Below are positions 45,943 through 54,371 of a stretch of 64,000 bases of DNA, piece by piece; within the stretch, counting starts at the first letter, position 1; each line of letters opens with the position of its first letter. The position numbers and the translations under genes are program-made. The notes below the pieces were generated by a model, which did no database searches, was not told where the DNA came from, and saw only the letters and a program-made list of their open reading frames with translations. The DNA is from Dethiosulfovibrio peptidovorans (GTDB taxonomy: Bacteria > Synergistota > Synergistia > Synergistales > Dethiosulfovibrionaceae): positions 1 through 64,000 of the forward strand of contig PDTB01000017.1 in NCBI GenBank assembly GCA_002748665.1, given 5' to 3'.

Positions 45943-46989
45943 ATGGTGAGAAAAGGAACGTTATGGAGTCTGATCGCTGTTTTGCTCGTCGCTTCCTGGG
46001 CGGGATTAGGCAATGCCAGAGAGTTCCGGGATATGGCCGGTCGGGTTCACTCGATCCCTGAGCGAATAAGCAAGGTTTTCTCTATCGGTCCTTCGGGGAC
46101 GGTGCTCCTCTACACGGTGGATTCCAATCTGCTGTGTGGGTGGAACTATACCCTGAAGGAGAACGAAAAACGTTATATCGCAAAGGCCCTGTGGGATCTC
46201 CCCGTACTGGGTGGCTGGTTCGGCAAGTCAACGGGCAACCCCGAGGAGATCGCCAGGGTCGATCCTGAGGTGCTCTTGTCAGTCGGATCCCTCTCACCTC
46301 AACGGGTCTCCTTCGCCGATAAGATTCAGGCCCAAATAGGTATTCCGGTGATTATGCTGGACGGGGATCTCGCAAGGTCGCCCGAGCTCTACGAGGCTAT
46401 GGGTGAGCTGACGGGACGGGGTGACCGATGTCAGAAACTGGCGGCTTTCTGTAGGGAGACGTTGGACTTGTCCAAGGCAATCCTGGCCGAGGTTCCGAAG
46501 GAGCAGCGCCCCACTGTCTATTATGCCGAGGGCCCAGAGGGACTCAACAGTGAGTCCGGGGATTCCAGACATCTCCAGGTCCTCTTTTTGGCGGGAGGAC
46601 GGAACGTCGTTCCCGGAGAGACCACGTCGGGGCGGGGAATGAAAGCCGTGACTCTGGAGCAGATTCTTCTGTGGAATCCCGAGATCGTCCTATGCTGGAG
46701 CAGCAGCAGGGGCGGGGCGTACGACGTTATTCTCAAGGACCTCCTGTGGGGACGGTTGCCCGCCCTGAGGAACCGTCGGTTTTACGAAATTCCTCAGGAT
46801 CCCTTCAACTGGTTCGACCGACCTCCGTCGGTAAACCGCATTATAGGGCTTCGGTGGCTTCTGGGACTCTTCTATCCCAGCCGGATAACGACGCCTCTGG
46901 ATCAGGATGTGGCCTCCTTTTATGAGCTTTTCTACGGACTGAAGCTCTCAGATAAGGACCTGGAGAAACTGCTCAGCCGTGCCCGATAG
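45943..46989 (+). CDS. Periplasmic binding protein of the iron/cobalamin importer
   Basis: A 348-residue exported protein with a signal peptide (about residues 1-27, ending GNA), and the class-III binding-protein layout: a DMAGR strand and RISKVFSIGPSGTVLLYTV at the start, a long central helix, and AVTLEQILLWNPEIVLC followed by DPFNWFDRPPSVNRIIG. Conserved acidic residues contact the permease in this family. Substrate (heme, siderophore, cobalamin or tungstate-like anion) cannot be read from the sequence. Confidence 0.87.
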   Translation: MVRKGTLWSLIAVLLVASWAGLGNAREFRDMAGRVHSIPERISKVFSIGPSGTVLLYTVDSNLLCGWNYTLKENEKRYIAKALWDLPVLGGWFGKSTGNPEEIARVDPEVLLSVGSLSPQRVSFADKIQAQIGIPVIMLDGDLARSPELYEAMGELTGRGDRCQKLAAFCRETLDLSKAILAEVPKEQRPTVYYAEGPEGLNSESGDSRHLQVLFLAGGRNVVPGETTSGRGMKAVTLEQILLWNPEIVLCWSSSRGGAYDVILKDLLWGRLPALRNRRFYEIPQDPFNWFDRPPSVNRIIGLRWLLGLFYPSRITTPLDQDVASFYELFYGLKLSDKDLEKLLSRAR

Positions 46990-47524
46990 GCCCCGAGCGG
47001 TCTTCCTCACCGGTGACGTCGGCTCGGGGAAGACCACGGCCCTTGAAAGGGTCGTCAGGACGCTCGGGCTCGTCGTCTCGGGGTTTCGGACTCCTGCCGT
47101 CAGAAAGGATGGACGTGTTCGAGGTGTGCGTCTCGTCTCTCTGGGTGATGGGGGGAGAGAACACCCCTGGGTGGCGACTATCGAGTCAGGGAGACTTCTC
47201 CCCTACCCCGATGTTTTTGAAACACAGGGAGTACAGATCCTCCAGAAGAGTTTGAAAGATCGATCAGCCCGTTGTCTGGTTATGGATGAGCTGGGATTTC
47301 TGGAGACCGAGGCAGTATGTTTCCGAGCCATGGTTCACAGATGCATCGATGATGGACCTTTGGTTCTGGGGGTGCTGAAGCGAGGAGATGCTCCCCTGCC
47401 CAGTTCTGTTGCTGCTCGACCAGATGTGGCTGTTGTGGAGATAGAGAAGACCAGGAGGGATGAGGGGACTTCGTCTCTCCTGGTCTTGGTGTCGTCTATT
47501 CTCGACGTTGACTACCGAGCTTGA
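46979..47524 (+). CDS. THEP1-like nucleoside triphosphatase
   Basis: A 181-residue P-loop protein with Walker A TGDVGSGKTT (about residues 11-20) and Walker B LVMDELGFLE, typical of the THEP1/DUF265 NTPases. GTG 46979 overlaps the binding-protein gene, so it belongs to the importer operon. It overlaps tpiA on the other strand by 13 bases. Its role next to an importer is unknown. Confidence 0.82.
   Translation: MPDRPRAVFLTGDVGSGKTTALERVVRTLGLVVSGFRTPAVRKDGRVRGVRLVSLGDGGREHPWVATIESGRLLPYPDVFETQGVQILQKSLKDRSARCLVMDELGFLETEAVCFRAMVHRCIDDGPLVLGVLKRGDAPLPSSVAARPDVAVVEIEKTRRDEGTSSLLVLVSSILDVDYRA
47447..47487. terminator. Hairpin in the convergent THEP1-like/tpiA 3' region
   Basis: AAGACCAGGAG (47447-47457) pairs perfectly with CTCCTGGTCTT (47477-47487), with an inner GGGAC-TTC-GTC stem. 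It is inside the 3' end of the NTPase gene and 25 bases past the tpiA stop, so it probably acts mainly as the tpiA/pgk/gap transcript terminator or 3' stabiliser. No T run. Confidence 0.5.
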
Positions 47525-48246
47525 GCCATAGCGGCGAAGGACGACGGATTCATGGATGCACCTCCAACCAACCCGCCGTCGATGTCGGCCATAGCGAAGA
47601 GTCCCGAGGCGTTATCGGGTTTGACGCTCCCGCCGTACAGGATGGGGATCCCCTTCCCGGGAAAACGACCTCTCAACCATCTTCGGATGGCTCCACAGAC
47701 CTCCTGAGCGTCGCCCGGCGAGGCCGTACATCCCGTGCCGATGGCCCATACAGGCTCATAGGCGACCAGAAGCAGATCAGGATTGACGGAGCCTGCCAAT
47801 CCGGTATTCAACTGTCGTTCGACTACGACCCAGGTCTTACCGGCCTCCCGCTCCTTCAGGGTCTCGCCCACGCAAAGCACCGGCCGAAGTCCCTCACAAG
47901 AGCAAGCCTCCAATTTCTGCGCTGTTGCCTCATCCGACTCGCCGAAGATGTGTCGTCTCTCGCTGTGTCCCACCAGGGCGTAGGTCGCGCCGCAATCGAG
48001 AGCCATGGAGATCGATATCTCCCCAGTGTACGAACCGTGATGGGCGCTGTGGACGTTTTGAACCCCGAGAGCCACGGGGCTCCCTGATCGCTCCACGGCC
48101 CTGAAGGCCCGCTCCAGATAAATCGACGGGGGGAAAACAGCCATGGTTACGTCGGATCTGGAAGCCGAGGGCAAGTTGTCAAAAAAATGATCGGTATCGG
48201 CTCCAGACATGTTCATCTTCCAATTTCCAAAAAGGTATCGTTTCAT
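47512..48246 (-). CDS. tpiA: Triosephosphate isomerase
   Basis: A 244-residue TIM barrel: NWKMN near the start, catalytic histidine in GHSERR, catalytic glutamate in AYEPVWAIGTG, and phosphate-binding YGGSVKPDN and GGASM loops. Last gene of gap-pgk-tpiA, 14 bases after pgk. Confidence 0.97.
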   Translation of the reverse strand: MKRYLFGNWKMNMSGADTDHFFDNLPSASRSDVTMAVFPPSIYLERAFRAVERSGSPVALGVQNVHSAHHGSYTGEISISMALDCGATYALVGHSERRHIFGESDEATAQKLEACSCEGLRPVLCVGETLKEREAGKTWVVVERQLNTGLAGSVNPDLLLVAYEPVWAIGTGCTASPGDAQEVCGAIRRWLRGRFPGKGIPILYGGSVKPDNASGLFAMADIDGGLVGGASMNPSSFAAMAQAR

Positions 48247-48260
48247 AGCGCAGCAACTCC

Positions 48261-49439
48261 TCAGAGCACGAGGGGAGCGATACCAGGCAGGTCTTTCCCT
48301 TCGCAGAACTCCAGGCTGGCACCGCCGCCCGTCGATACGTGAGAGAAACCGTTGGCGAAGCCCATGGAAGAGACAGCTGCAGCCGTGTCGCCTCCGCCTA
48401 CGACCGAGAAGGCCCCATTCTCCGTAGCTTTGACGACCGTCCGGGCAATCTCCCGGGTCCCTCCGGCAAAGACAGGAGATTCGAACACCCCAGAGGGACC
48501 GTTCCAGAGAATTGTTTTAGCTTTCACGATCTCTTGAGCGAAGGACATCACCGTTTTGGGGCCTATGTCCAACCCCATTTTGTCGTCTGGAATGGCCGAG
48601 GCAGGAACCACCGACGTGTTCAGATCCTCCGGTGACGAGGTCGCCAGCACGTCGTCAGGCAAGATCACCGAGACTCCTACATCTTTCGCCCGGTCGAGCA
48701 TGGCCCTGGCGAAATCCAGATGGTCGGTATCCACCAGGGATCGGCCGACGGATGCACCCTGGACCTTGAGAAAGGTGAAAGCCATGCCTCCCCCAATGAG
48801 GATAGCCGAGGTCTTATCCATGAGGTTCTCGATAACGCCAATTTTATCAGCGACCTTGGCTCCCCCCAGGATGAGGACAAACGGAGCTTCAGCCTCGTCT
48901 CGAACTTGCGAGAGGGCCTTGATCTCGTTTTGCAGGAGGAACCCTGCGTAGGAATCTAAATGAGACTGAACCCCTACGGTGGAACAATGGGCTCGATGAG
49001 AGGCGCTGAAGGCGTCGAGGACAAACCCATCGAAAGGCTCTGCCATGAGCCGGGAGAAGTCCTGATCGTTTTTCTCCTCTTCTTTGTGAAAACGGGTGTT
49101 CTCCAGAAGAAGGAGCATCCCATCATCTTCGGCCATAACGACTGTCACACTTTCCCCCACGCAGTCTGGGACGAAACGAATCGGTCCCAGAACCGGCTCA
49201 ATGGCCGGGATGACCTGAGCTAGAGAGAATTTCTCCTGTACCTGGCCTTTCGGTCGTCCCAGATGAGAGACCAAGGCGATCTTAGCCCCTGCGTCCTTGA
49301 GTGCTGAGATCGTCTCCCTGTGGGCCCGTATCCTAGTGTCATCGGTGACGATGCCCTCCTTAAGGGGGACGTTGAAGTCCACCCGAACCAGGATTTTCTT
49401 GCCTTTCAGGGAAGCGTAGTCAGGGCTCCGAAGCTCCAT
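48261..49439 (-). CDS. pgk: Phosphoglycerate kinase
   Basis: A 392-residue two-domain kinase: VRVDFNVPL at the start, SHLGRPKG, the hinge ILGGAKVADK, and the nucleotide loop GGGDTAAA near the C-terminus. It starts four bases after the gap stop, so the two are co-translated. Confidence 0.97.
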   Translation of the reverse strand: MELRSPDYASLKGKKILVRVDFNVPLKEGIVTDDTRIRAHRETISALKDAGAKIALVSHLGRPKGQVQEKFSLAQVIPAIEPVLGPIRFVPDCVGESVTVVMAEDDGMLLLLENTRFHKEEEKNDQDFSRLMAEPFDGFVLDAFSASHRAHCSTVGVQSHLDSYAGFLLQNEIKALSQVRDEAEAPFVLILGGAKVADKIGVIENLMDKTSAILIGGGMAFTFLKVQGASVGRSLVDTDHLDFARAMLDRAKDVGVSVILPDDVLATSSPEDLNTSVVPASAIPDDKMGLDIGPKTVMSFAQEIVKAKTILWNGPSGVFESPVFAGGTREIARTVVKATENGAFSVVGGGDTAAAVSSMGFANGFSHVSTGGGASLEFCEGKDLPGIAPLVL

Positions 49440-49443
49440 GGGT

Positions 49444-50463
49444 CTACAACCCCTTTTTGATCATGTGGTTGATCAGGTCGATGCAGCGGCAGGAATAACC
49501 CCACTCGTTGTCGTACCAGGCCAGAACCTTCACCATGTTGTCAACGACCATGGTGTGGCTCGGTGCGAAGATGGACGACCGGCTGTTGTGGACGAAGTCC
49601 ATCGAGACGCAGTCGTCGGTCTCGTACCCGATGTACTTGGCCATGTCGCCCTCGGCATGGCGTCGGACGGCGTCGTTGATCTCCTGGGCTGAGACGGATT
49701 TTGGCAGTTCTACCACCAAGTCGACTACCGACACGTCCGGCGTGGGAACCCGAAGGGCCATCCCGTTGAGCCGGCCCTTGAGCTCGGGGATGACCAACCC
49801 TACGGCCTTGGCTGCTCCGGTGGAGGTCGGAACCATGGACAAAGCTGCTGCTCGGCCCCTGTGAAGTTTTTTGTGGGAGGAGTCCACCGTCTTCTGATCG
49901 CCGGTGTAGGCATGGATCGTGGTCATGACGCCTTTGACGATGGAGAACTCATCGTTGATGACCTTGGCGACGGGGGCCAGGCAGTTGGTCGTACATGAGG
50001 CGTTGGAGACCACGTGATGGATCATCGGGTCGTAGGTGTTTTCGTTGACTCCCATGACGAAGGTACCCAGACCGTCGCCGCTCCCCGGAGCGGTGATGAG
50101 GACCTTCTTGGCCCCGGCATCCAGGTGAGCCTGGGCTTTAGCTGTATCTTTGTAGAGGCCCGAGGCCTCGATGACAATGTCCACACCAAGCTCACCCCAA
50201 TTGAACTGATCCGGTGAGGTGTGCCGCAAGGTTCGCACTCTCTTGCCGTCGATGATGATGGCGTTCTCGTCGCAGGATACGTCGCCCTGATAGCGGCGAT
50301 GAACCGAGTCGTACTTGAAGAGATAGGCCCTCTGGTCCGAGGTGGATCGGCTGTTGGTGGCAACGATGTCGAAAAGTCCTTCATCGTCATACTCGTACAA
50401 CCCCCTGAGGACAAGCCTCCCTATGCGTCCAAATCCATTAATGGCTACTTTTGCCTGAGACAT
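49444..50463 (-). CDS. gap: Glyceraldehyde-3-phosphate dehydrogenase, NADP-type coenzyme residues
   Basis: A 339-residue enzyme with INGFGRIGRL (residues 8-17), catalytic cysteine 157 in SNASCTTNCLAP, and TPDVSVVDLVVEL. The position that is Asp in NAD enzymes is Ser38 (ATNSRS), and the pair that is Leu-Pro in NAD enzymes is Ser195-Ser196 (DSSHKK), as in chloroplast-type enzymes. This predicts NADP(H) use. ATG 50463 follows GGGAGAGG; an ATG at 50523 lies upstream without a ribosome site. Confidence 0.95.
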   Translation of the reverse strand: MSQAKVAINGFGRIGRLVLRGLYEYDDEGLFDIVATNSRSTSDQRAYLFKYDSVHRRYQGDVSCDENAIIIDGKRVRTLRHTSPDQFNWGELGVDIVIEASGLYKDTAKAQAHLDAGAKKVLITAPGSGDGLGTFVMGVNENTYDPMIHHVVSNASCTTNCLAPVAKVINDEFSIVKGVMTTIHAYTGDQKTVDSSHKKLHRGRAAALSMVPTSTGAAKAVGLVIPELKGRLNGMALRVPTPDVSVVDLVVELPKSVSAQEINDAVRRHAEGDMAKYIGYETDDCVSMDFVHNSRSSIFAPSHTMVVDNMVKVLAWYDNEWGYSCRCIDLINHMIKKGL

Positions 50464-50749
50464 GTAACACCTCTCCCTTCTGATAATTCGAAGCTTTTCT
50501 AGGGCACCTTTAAAGACCTGCATCCGAGTCTTCCAGCCTCAGGTCGTTTCGCCAGAGCCCTGTCTTGCCTCAACGTATTTTTTGACCTGCTTGCTCCATC
50601 TCGAATGGCACCTCCTGTGCCCTCTCGGCTTGGGACGATGGCCACCTTGCCTCAGTCGATATTTCACGACGGCAGGTCAAAAACACGAACCTCGAATGGA
50701 CTTCGTCGAAACGGCCTGAGGCGAGTTTCTGAGTTTTTAGAGGATCCCT
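50464..50749. other. gap-whiA intergenic region
   Basis: It holds the gap ribosome site and an imperfect inverted duplication (50537-50721). I see no convincing -35/-10 pair for gap and no protein-coding frame with support. Confidence 0.6.
50537..50721. repeat. Imperfect inverted duplication between whiA and gap
   Basis: Outer arms 50537-50551 and 50707-50721 match at 14 of 15 bases as an inverted repeat. Inner arms (TTTTTGACCTGC at 50579-50590, GCAGGTCAAAAA at 50672-50683) match perfectly. The distance between outer and inner parts is nearly the same on each side (54 and 50 bases), so the arms look like diverged inverted copies around an about 80-base centre. CTCGAATGG also occurs twice in direct orientation (50600-50608, 50691-50699). 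Confidence 0.6.
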
Positions 50750-51637
50750 CTACAAATTATTATCGAACCCGTAGGATTCTGCTATAGCCTGAAGTTTTTT
50801 CCATCGATAGGTTACGGTGCTTTTGCTTACTGGCGTGTTCATAGCGGCTCCCAGCTCGCTGAGACTTGCGCTGGGAGCTGCCTTTCGGAGCTCTATAAGC
50901 TCCACAAGCTCGGGGGAAAGGGCATCTATTGGGCCATTCTCTCTCAAAAAATCGATAAGTTGTCCCTGTCTTTCAGCAGCAGCCACCGATTTTCTGATAT
51001 TTGACGCATCGCAGTTGACCAGCCTGTTGGCCCGATCTCTCATAGAACGTACGATAGACTTCTCCTCCAACAACAGGGCCGACTCGGGCAGGCCCATCCC
51101 GACCATAAGATCCACGATAGCACTTTGGTCCCGCAAAATGACTTCGACGGCATGAGCCACCGGTCGATAAGAGATGGGAAAGCCGTTTTTCTCCAGATGA
51201 TCCTTCAGTCCCGCAAACACCGAACCAACGGGAGCTCGGAAGAGAAAATAGTACCCCCTTTTCGGAAAGTACAGAGCCCCCACTCCGCCGAATACTCCAC
51301 GAATCCATGGCCAGCGAAGAAAACCACTATTGAGTTCCTTGGTCTGCATGGCCAAGGCGAGGCCTAGGGGAAGCTCCAGACGAACACTCCCCTTATGACG
51401 TTCAGGAACCCGAAGAATATCTCCGAGATCGAGGTCGCGGCTCCATCCGGTTTTACTCCAGAGGTGTCGGATTCGACGAAACGTCCAAAGTCGTCGAGAC
51501 CATAGGATAATCTTCTCAGAAACCTCTTTGTTTCGAAGACAGGACAGGATTCCCGAGAGCTCCGATTCGGCAGAGACTCGGTCTGAAACGGAATCGGAGA
51601 CCCATTCATCCCAAATTCGGGCACTCAGGGACTCCAC
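50750..51637 (-). CDS. whiA: WhiA-family DNA-binding regulator
   Basis: A 295-residue protein with a LAGLIDADG-like N-terminal half (WIRGVFGGVGALYFPKRGYYFLF region) and a C-terminal helix-turn-helix (LSELGAAMNTPVSKSTVTYRWKKL). WhiA controls division or sporulation genes in Gram-positives. GTG 51637 is chosen: AGGAGG precedes it and it begins right at the yvcK stop; an ATG at 51709 would overlap yvcK. Confidence 0.88.
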   Translation of the reverse strand: MESLSARIWDEWVSDSVSDRVSAESELSGILSCLRNKEVSEKIILWSRRLWTFRRIRHLWSKTGWSRDLDLGDILRVPERHKGSVRLELPLGLALAMQTKELNSGFLRWPWIRGVFGGVGALYFPKRGYYFLFRAPVGSVFAGLKDHLEKNGFPISYRPVAHAVEVILRDQSAIVDLMVGMGLPESALLLEEKSIVRSMRDRANRLVNCDASNIRKSVAAAERQGQLIDFLRENGPIDALSPELVELIELRKAAPSASLSELGAAMNTPVSKSTVTYRWKKLQAIAESYGFDNNL

Positions 51638-51638
51638 G

Positions 51639-52742
51639 TTAAAATCGGGCCTCCTCTCTTTCCGTATGGACGAGAGAGAGGATAGCCTCGGAGAGACGCC
51701 ATCCATCATGACGAATCACTGGTTCACCCTGGATGGTATCTACCCGGAGAAATGATCCTCGGATAACCCGACATCCCCGTTCATACAAGGCTCGTTCCTC
51801 CTCGTCTCCCAGATACAGGGGATCAGCTCCCTTTGCGTTGTATCGTGCCAGAAGTTTCTGGGGGATCTTCTGGTCGTTGACGACCACGTACTCTGGTATC
51901 TTCCCCAGGATTTTTTCGATCCAGCACACGTGCTCCATGATGGACATGCCCTCGGTCTCGTTAGGCTGGGTCATGACGTTGGCCACGTAGACTGTCGGTG
52001 CCAGGGAGACCCGGATTTTATCCTGAAAACCCTGGATCAGGAGATTGGGTATGACACTGGTGAAAAGACTTCCAGGTCCCAGGACGATCACGTCGGCCAC
52101 CTCCAAAGCCGACATGACGTCTCGAACAGGTCTGACGTCCTTGGGCTCGATCCACACAGACTCCAGACGAGAGCCGTTAGCGGATATCTCCAGTTCTCCT
52201 CTGACAGGGACATCATCGGTCGTTTTGCCCATCAGCACCATGTTCTCCGTTGAGACGGGCAGGACACGGCCGCGGATAGCCAGAAGCTGATTAATTTTTT
52301 CTACGGCTAATTTGAAGTCACCTGAAATTTCTGTCGCAGCCAAAAGCATGAGGTTCCCCAGACTATGACCAGCCACGTCACCTCTGTCGAAACGAAAATC
52401 CATGAACGAGCGAAGGGCTGCGTCGTTTTCACTCAGGGCCACGATACAGTTGCGAATATCGCCGGGCGGCAGAACGCCCCAATCCCTGCTGAGTCGACCG
52501 GAACTCCCCCCCTCGTCGGTCACCGTGACGACAGCTGTGATGTTTTTAGTGAAGCCCTTAAGCCCCAGAAGGAAGGACGACAGCCCGGTACCACCGCCGA
52601 CGGCAACCACGTAGGGACCAGCCGAGAGATGGGTTCGAAAGGCAGAGCCCAGGACGGACGACTCGAGGTGAGATGAGAAGAGTTTTCCTGTAAGAACCAC
52701 CCCCACACCCCCTAACAGGAGTCCCGCTACGAAATACCACAT
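51639..52742 (-). CDS. yvcK: YvcK/CofD-like gluconeogenesis factor with N-terminal membrane helix
   Basis: A 367-residue protein with one hydrophobic N-terminal helix (about residues 2-21), then the CofD-like fold: VAVGGGTGLSSFLLGLK, DEGGSSGRLSRD, PPGDIRNCIVAL and a GPGSLFTS loop. YvcK binds UDP-GlcNAc in Bacillus and is needed for wall synthesis on gluconeogenic carbon. ATG 52742 comes two bases after the rapZ stop; the ribosome site is weak, so coupling is likely. Confidence 0.88.
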   Translation of the reverse strand: MWYFVAGLLLGGVGVVLTGKLFSSHLESSVLGSAFRTHLSAGPYVVAVGGGTGLSSFLLGLKGFTKNITAVVTVTDEGGSSGRLSRDWGVLPPGDIRNCIVALSENDAALRSFMDFRFDRGDVAGHSLGNLMLLAATEISGDFKLAVEKINQLLAIRGRVLPVSTENMVLMGKTTDDVPVRGELEISANGSRLESVWIEPKDVRPVRDVMSALEVADVIVLGPGSLFTSVIPNLLIQGFQDKIRVSLAPTVYVANVMTQPNETEGMSIMEHVCWIEKILGKIPEYVVVNDQKIPQKLLARYNAKGADPLYLGDEEERALYERGCRVIRGSFLRVDTIQGEPVIRHDGWRLSEAILSLVHTEREEARF

Positions 52743-52744
52743 GG

Positions 52745-53617
52745 CTAGAGTTTGCCCACATCTCTGTGGCACGGAGAGACGACGAACCCCTCGCCCCTGA
52801 GCCGACGTGTGAGCCATTCCACCACGGCCACCGATCGATGCCTGCCCCCGGTACACCCCACGGCGATATGGACCGAGTTTTTGCCCAGACGGGCATAGCG
52901 AGGCAAAAGGAAGGTAAGGTACTCTCCGGTCTGGTTAAGAATTTCGTCCAGGTCAGAGCATTGCTCTTGAATGTATTTTTTGACGGGGTTGTCGCGTCCA
53001 TCCTTTTGCCGTAAATTCTGGACGTAATACGGATTAGGCAGAAAACGGACGTCCAGAACGTAGTCACTATCGCTGGGAATACCGTGTTTGAATCCGAATG
53101 AGGAGAGAATGACTGTCATATGAGGCTGTGGTTCTCCAAGGGAGCGGAGCAGTTCGGCTCTGAGGGAGCGAAGATCCAGTTTGGACGTGTCGATGATGAC
53201 GTCGGCCTCGTCCCGGATCGGAGCCAGAAGTTCTCTTTCCTGACGAATCCCCTCCATGATAGGAAGGTGATCCCCCAGAGGGTGTGAGCGCCGGGTTGTC
53301 TTAAATCGCTGAACAAGGACCTCGTCGGTTGAATCGAGAAACAGAACCCGGCAAAAATTCATCTCGTTCCGAAGAGCTCGAACCACAGAGGGAAATTTAC
53401 GAAGATCCCGACTTCTGATATCCATGACGGCTACGACACCGTTAGCCACAGCCGACTCATGCCCCTTCAGGAGATTGAGCAATTGGGGCAGAAGAGCTGC
53501 AGGGATGTTATCCACAGCAAAAAGACCTTGATCCTCCAGGAGGTTCAAGGTACTTGATTTGCCACTCCCAGAGAGGCCGGTGACGACGACCAGCTTATCC
53601 ACCGGATACATGCTCAT
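52745..53617 (-). CDS. rapZ: RapZ/YvcJ P-loop nucleotide-binding protein
   Basis: A 290-residue protein: Walker A GLSGSGKSS near the start, DSTDEVLVQRFKTTRRSHPL, and the C-terminal GCTGGRHRSVAVVEWL phosphate-binding segment. In E. coli RapZ controls GlmS through small RNAs; in Firmicutes it forms the conserved rapZ-yvcK-whiA set seen here. Confidence 0.94.
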   Translation of the reverse strand: MSMYPVDKLVVVTGLSGSGKSSTLNLLEDQGLFAVDNIPAALLPQLLNLLKGHESAVANGVVAVMDIRSRDLRKFPSVVRALRNEMNFCRVLFLDSTDEVLVQRFKTTRRSHPLGDHLPIMEGIRQERELLAPIRDEADVIIDTSKLDLRSLRAELLRSLGEPQPHMTVILSSFGFKHGIPSDSDYVLDVRFLPNPYYVQNLRQKDGRDNPVKKYIQEQCSDLDEILNQTGEYLTFLLPRYARLGKNSVHIAVGCTGGRHRSVAVVEWLTRRLRGEGFVVSPCHRDVGKL

Positions 53618-53631
53618 GGAGTTCTGAGCCT

Positions 53632-54309
53632 CTACCGTTTGGGAAATACGAAATACTCGTACCCTAGCCGAGCGAGCTTCTCCCCAATCATCATGGCGCT
53701 CTCTCGTGTGCCCCCCCCGGGAAGCCAGACTTTGTAATATTTAACCCCCGAGACAAGCCCTTCACCAAGGACAGGCTTATAGCCTTTTCCTCGAATGGTT
53801 GAGATGAGCTCCATCGCCATCTTCTTCTGTTGAAAAGCCCCGATTTGAACGACCCAGGGGCCTGACGACGCTGACGGAGTTCCCGTTACCGATGGCTTCT
53901 TAGGTTTAGGTTGGGGCTTGGGTTGGGCTGGCCGACGTGCCGTTTGAGGCTTCTCAGGGGCCGGTTTCGGTTGTTTTGGTGTTATTACCTGGGGGGTGGG
54001 GAGAGGCGCTCCAACAGGCGCCGCTACGACCCCCTCAATCGTGTCGTCGGACTCTTGAATTGTGCCACCGAACTCTTGGGGTGTCGAGATCGGGGGTGTT
54101 TGGGGTTTTTCCTGGTACACCGAATAAGGGGAGGACTTCTCTGATGCAGATTCCTGCTGAACGTATAACTTATAAGGGTCGTGTTCTTCAGGGAGGAAGA
54201 ACACTCTGATGCCAAATACCAATATGCCCAGAGCGATTAGGCCCAGGACTGGCAGCATCATGTCCCCAAAGGGAAGAATAGGTTTTCTCTGTCGTCTCGG
54301 TGCTCTCAT
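53632..54309 (-). CDS. Membrane-anchored SPOR-domain protein
   Basis: A 225-residue protein: basic N-terminus, one membrane helix (about residues 16-34), a long Pro/Lys/Gln-rich linker (about 70-145) and a C-terminal SPOR domain beginning GPWVVQIGAFQQKKMA. SPOR domains bind denuded glycan at the septum. Located directly after ftsZ, which supports a division role. Confidence 0.85.
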   Translation of the reverse strand: MRAPRRQRKPILPFGDMMLPVLGLIALGILVFGIRVFFLPEEHDPYKLYVQQESASEKSSPYSVYQEKPQTPPISTPQEFGGTIQESDDTIEGVVAAPVGAPLPTPQVITPKQPKPAPEKPQTARRPAQPKPQPKPKKPSVTGTPSASSGPWVVQIGAFQQKKMAMELISTIRGKGYKPVLGEGLVSGVKYYKVWLPGGGTRESAMMIGEKLARLGYEYFVFPKR

Positions 54310-54371
54310 TATGCAGAGTCCTCTCTCGCGGTATTCTTAGGTGATCTAAGAGTTCGAGATCTCCATTATGT

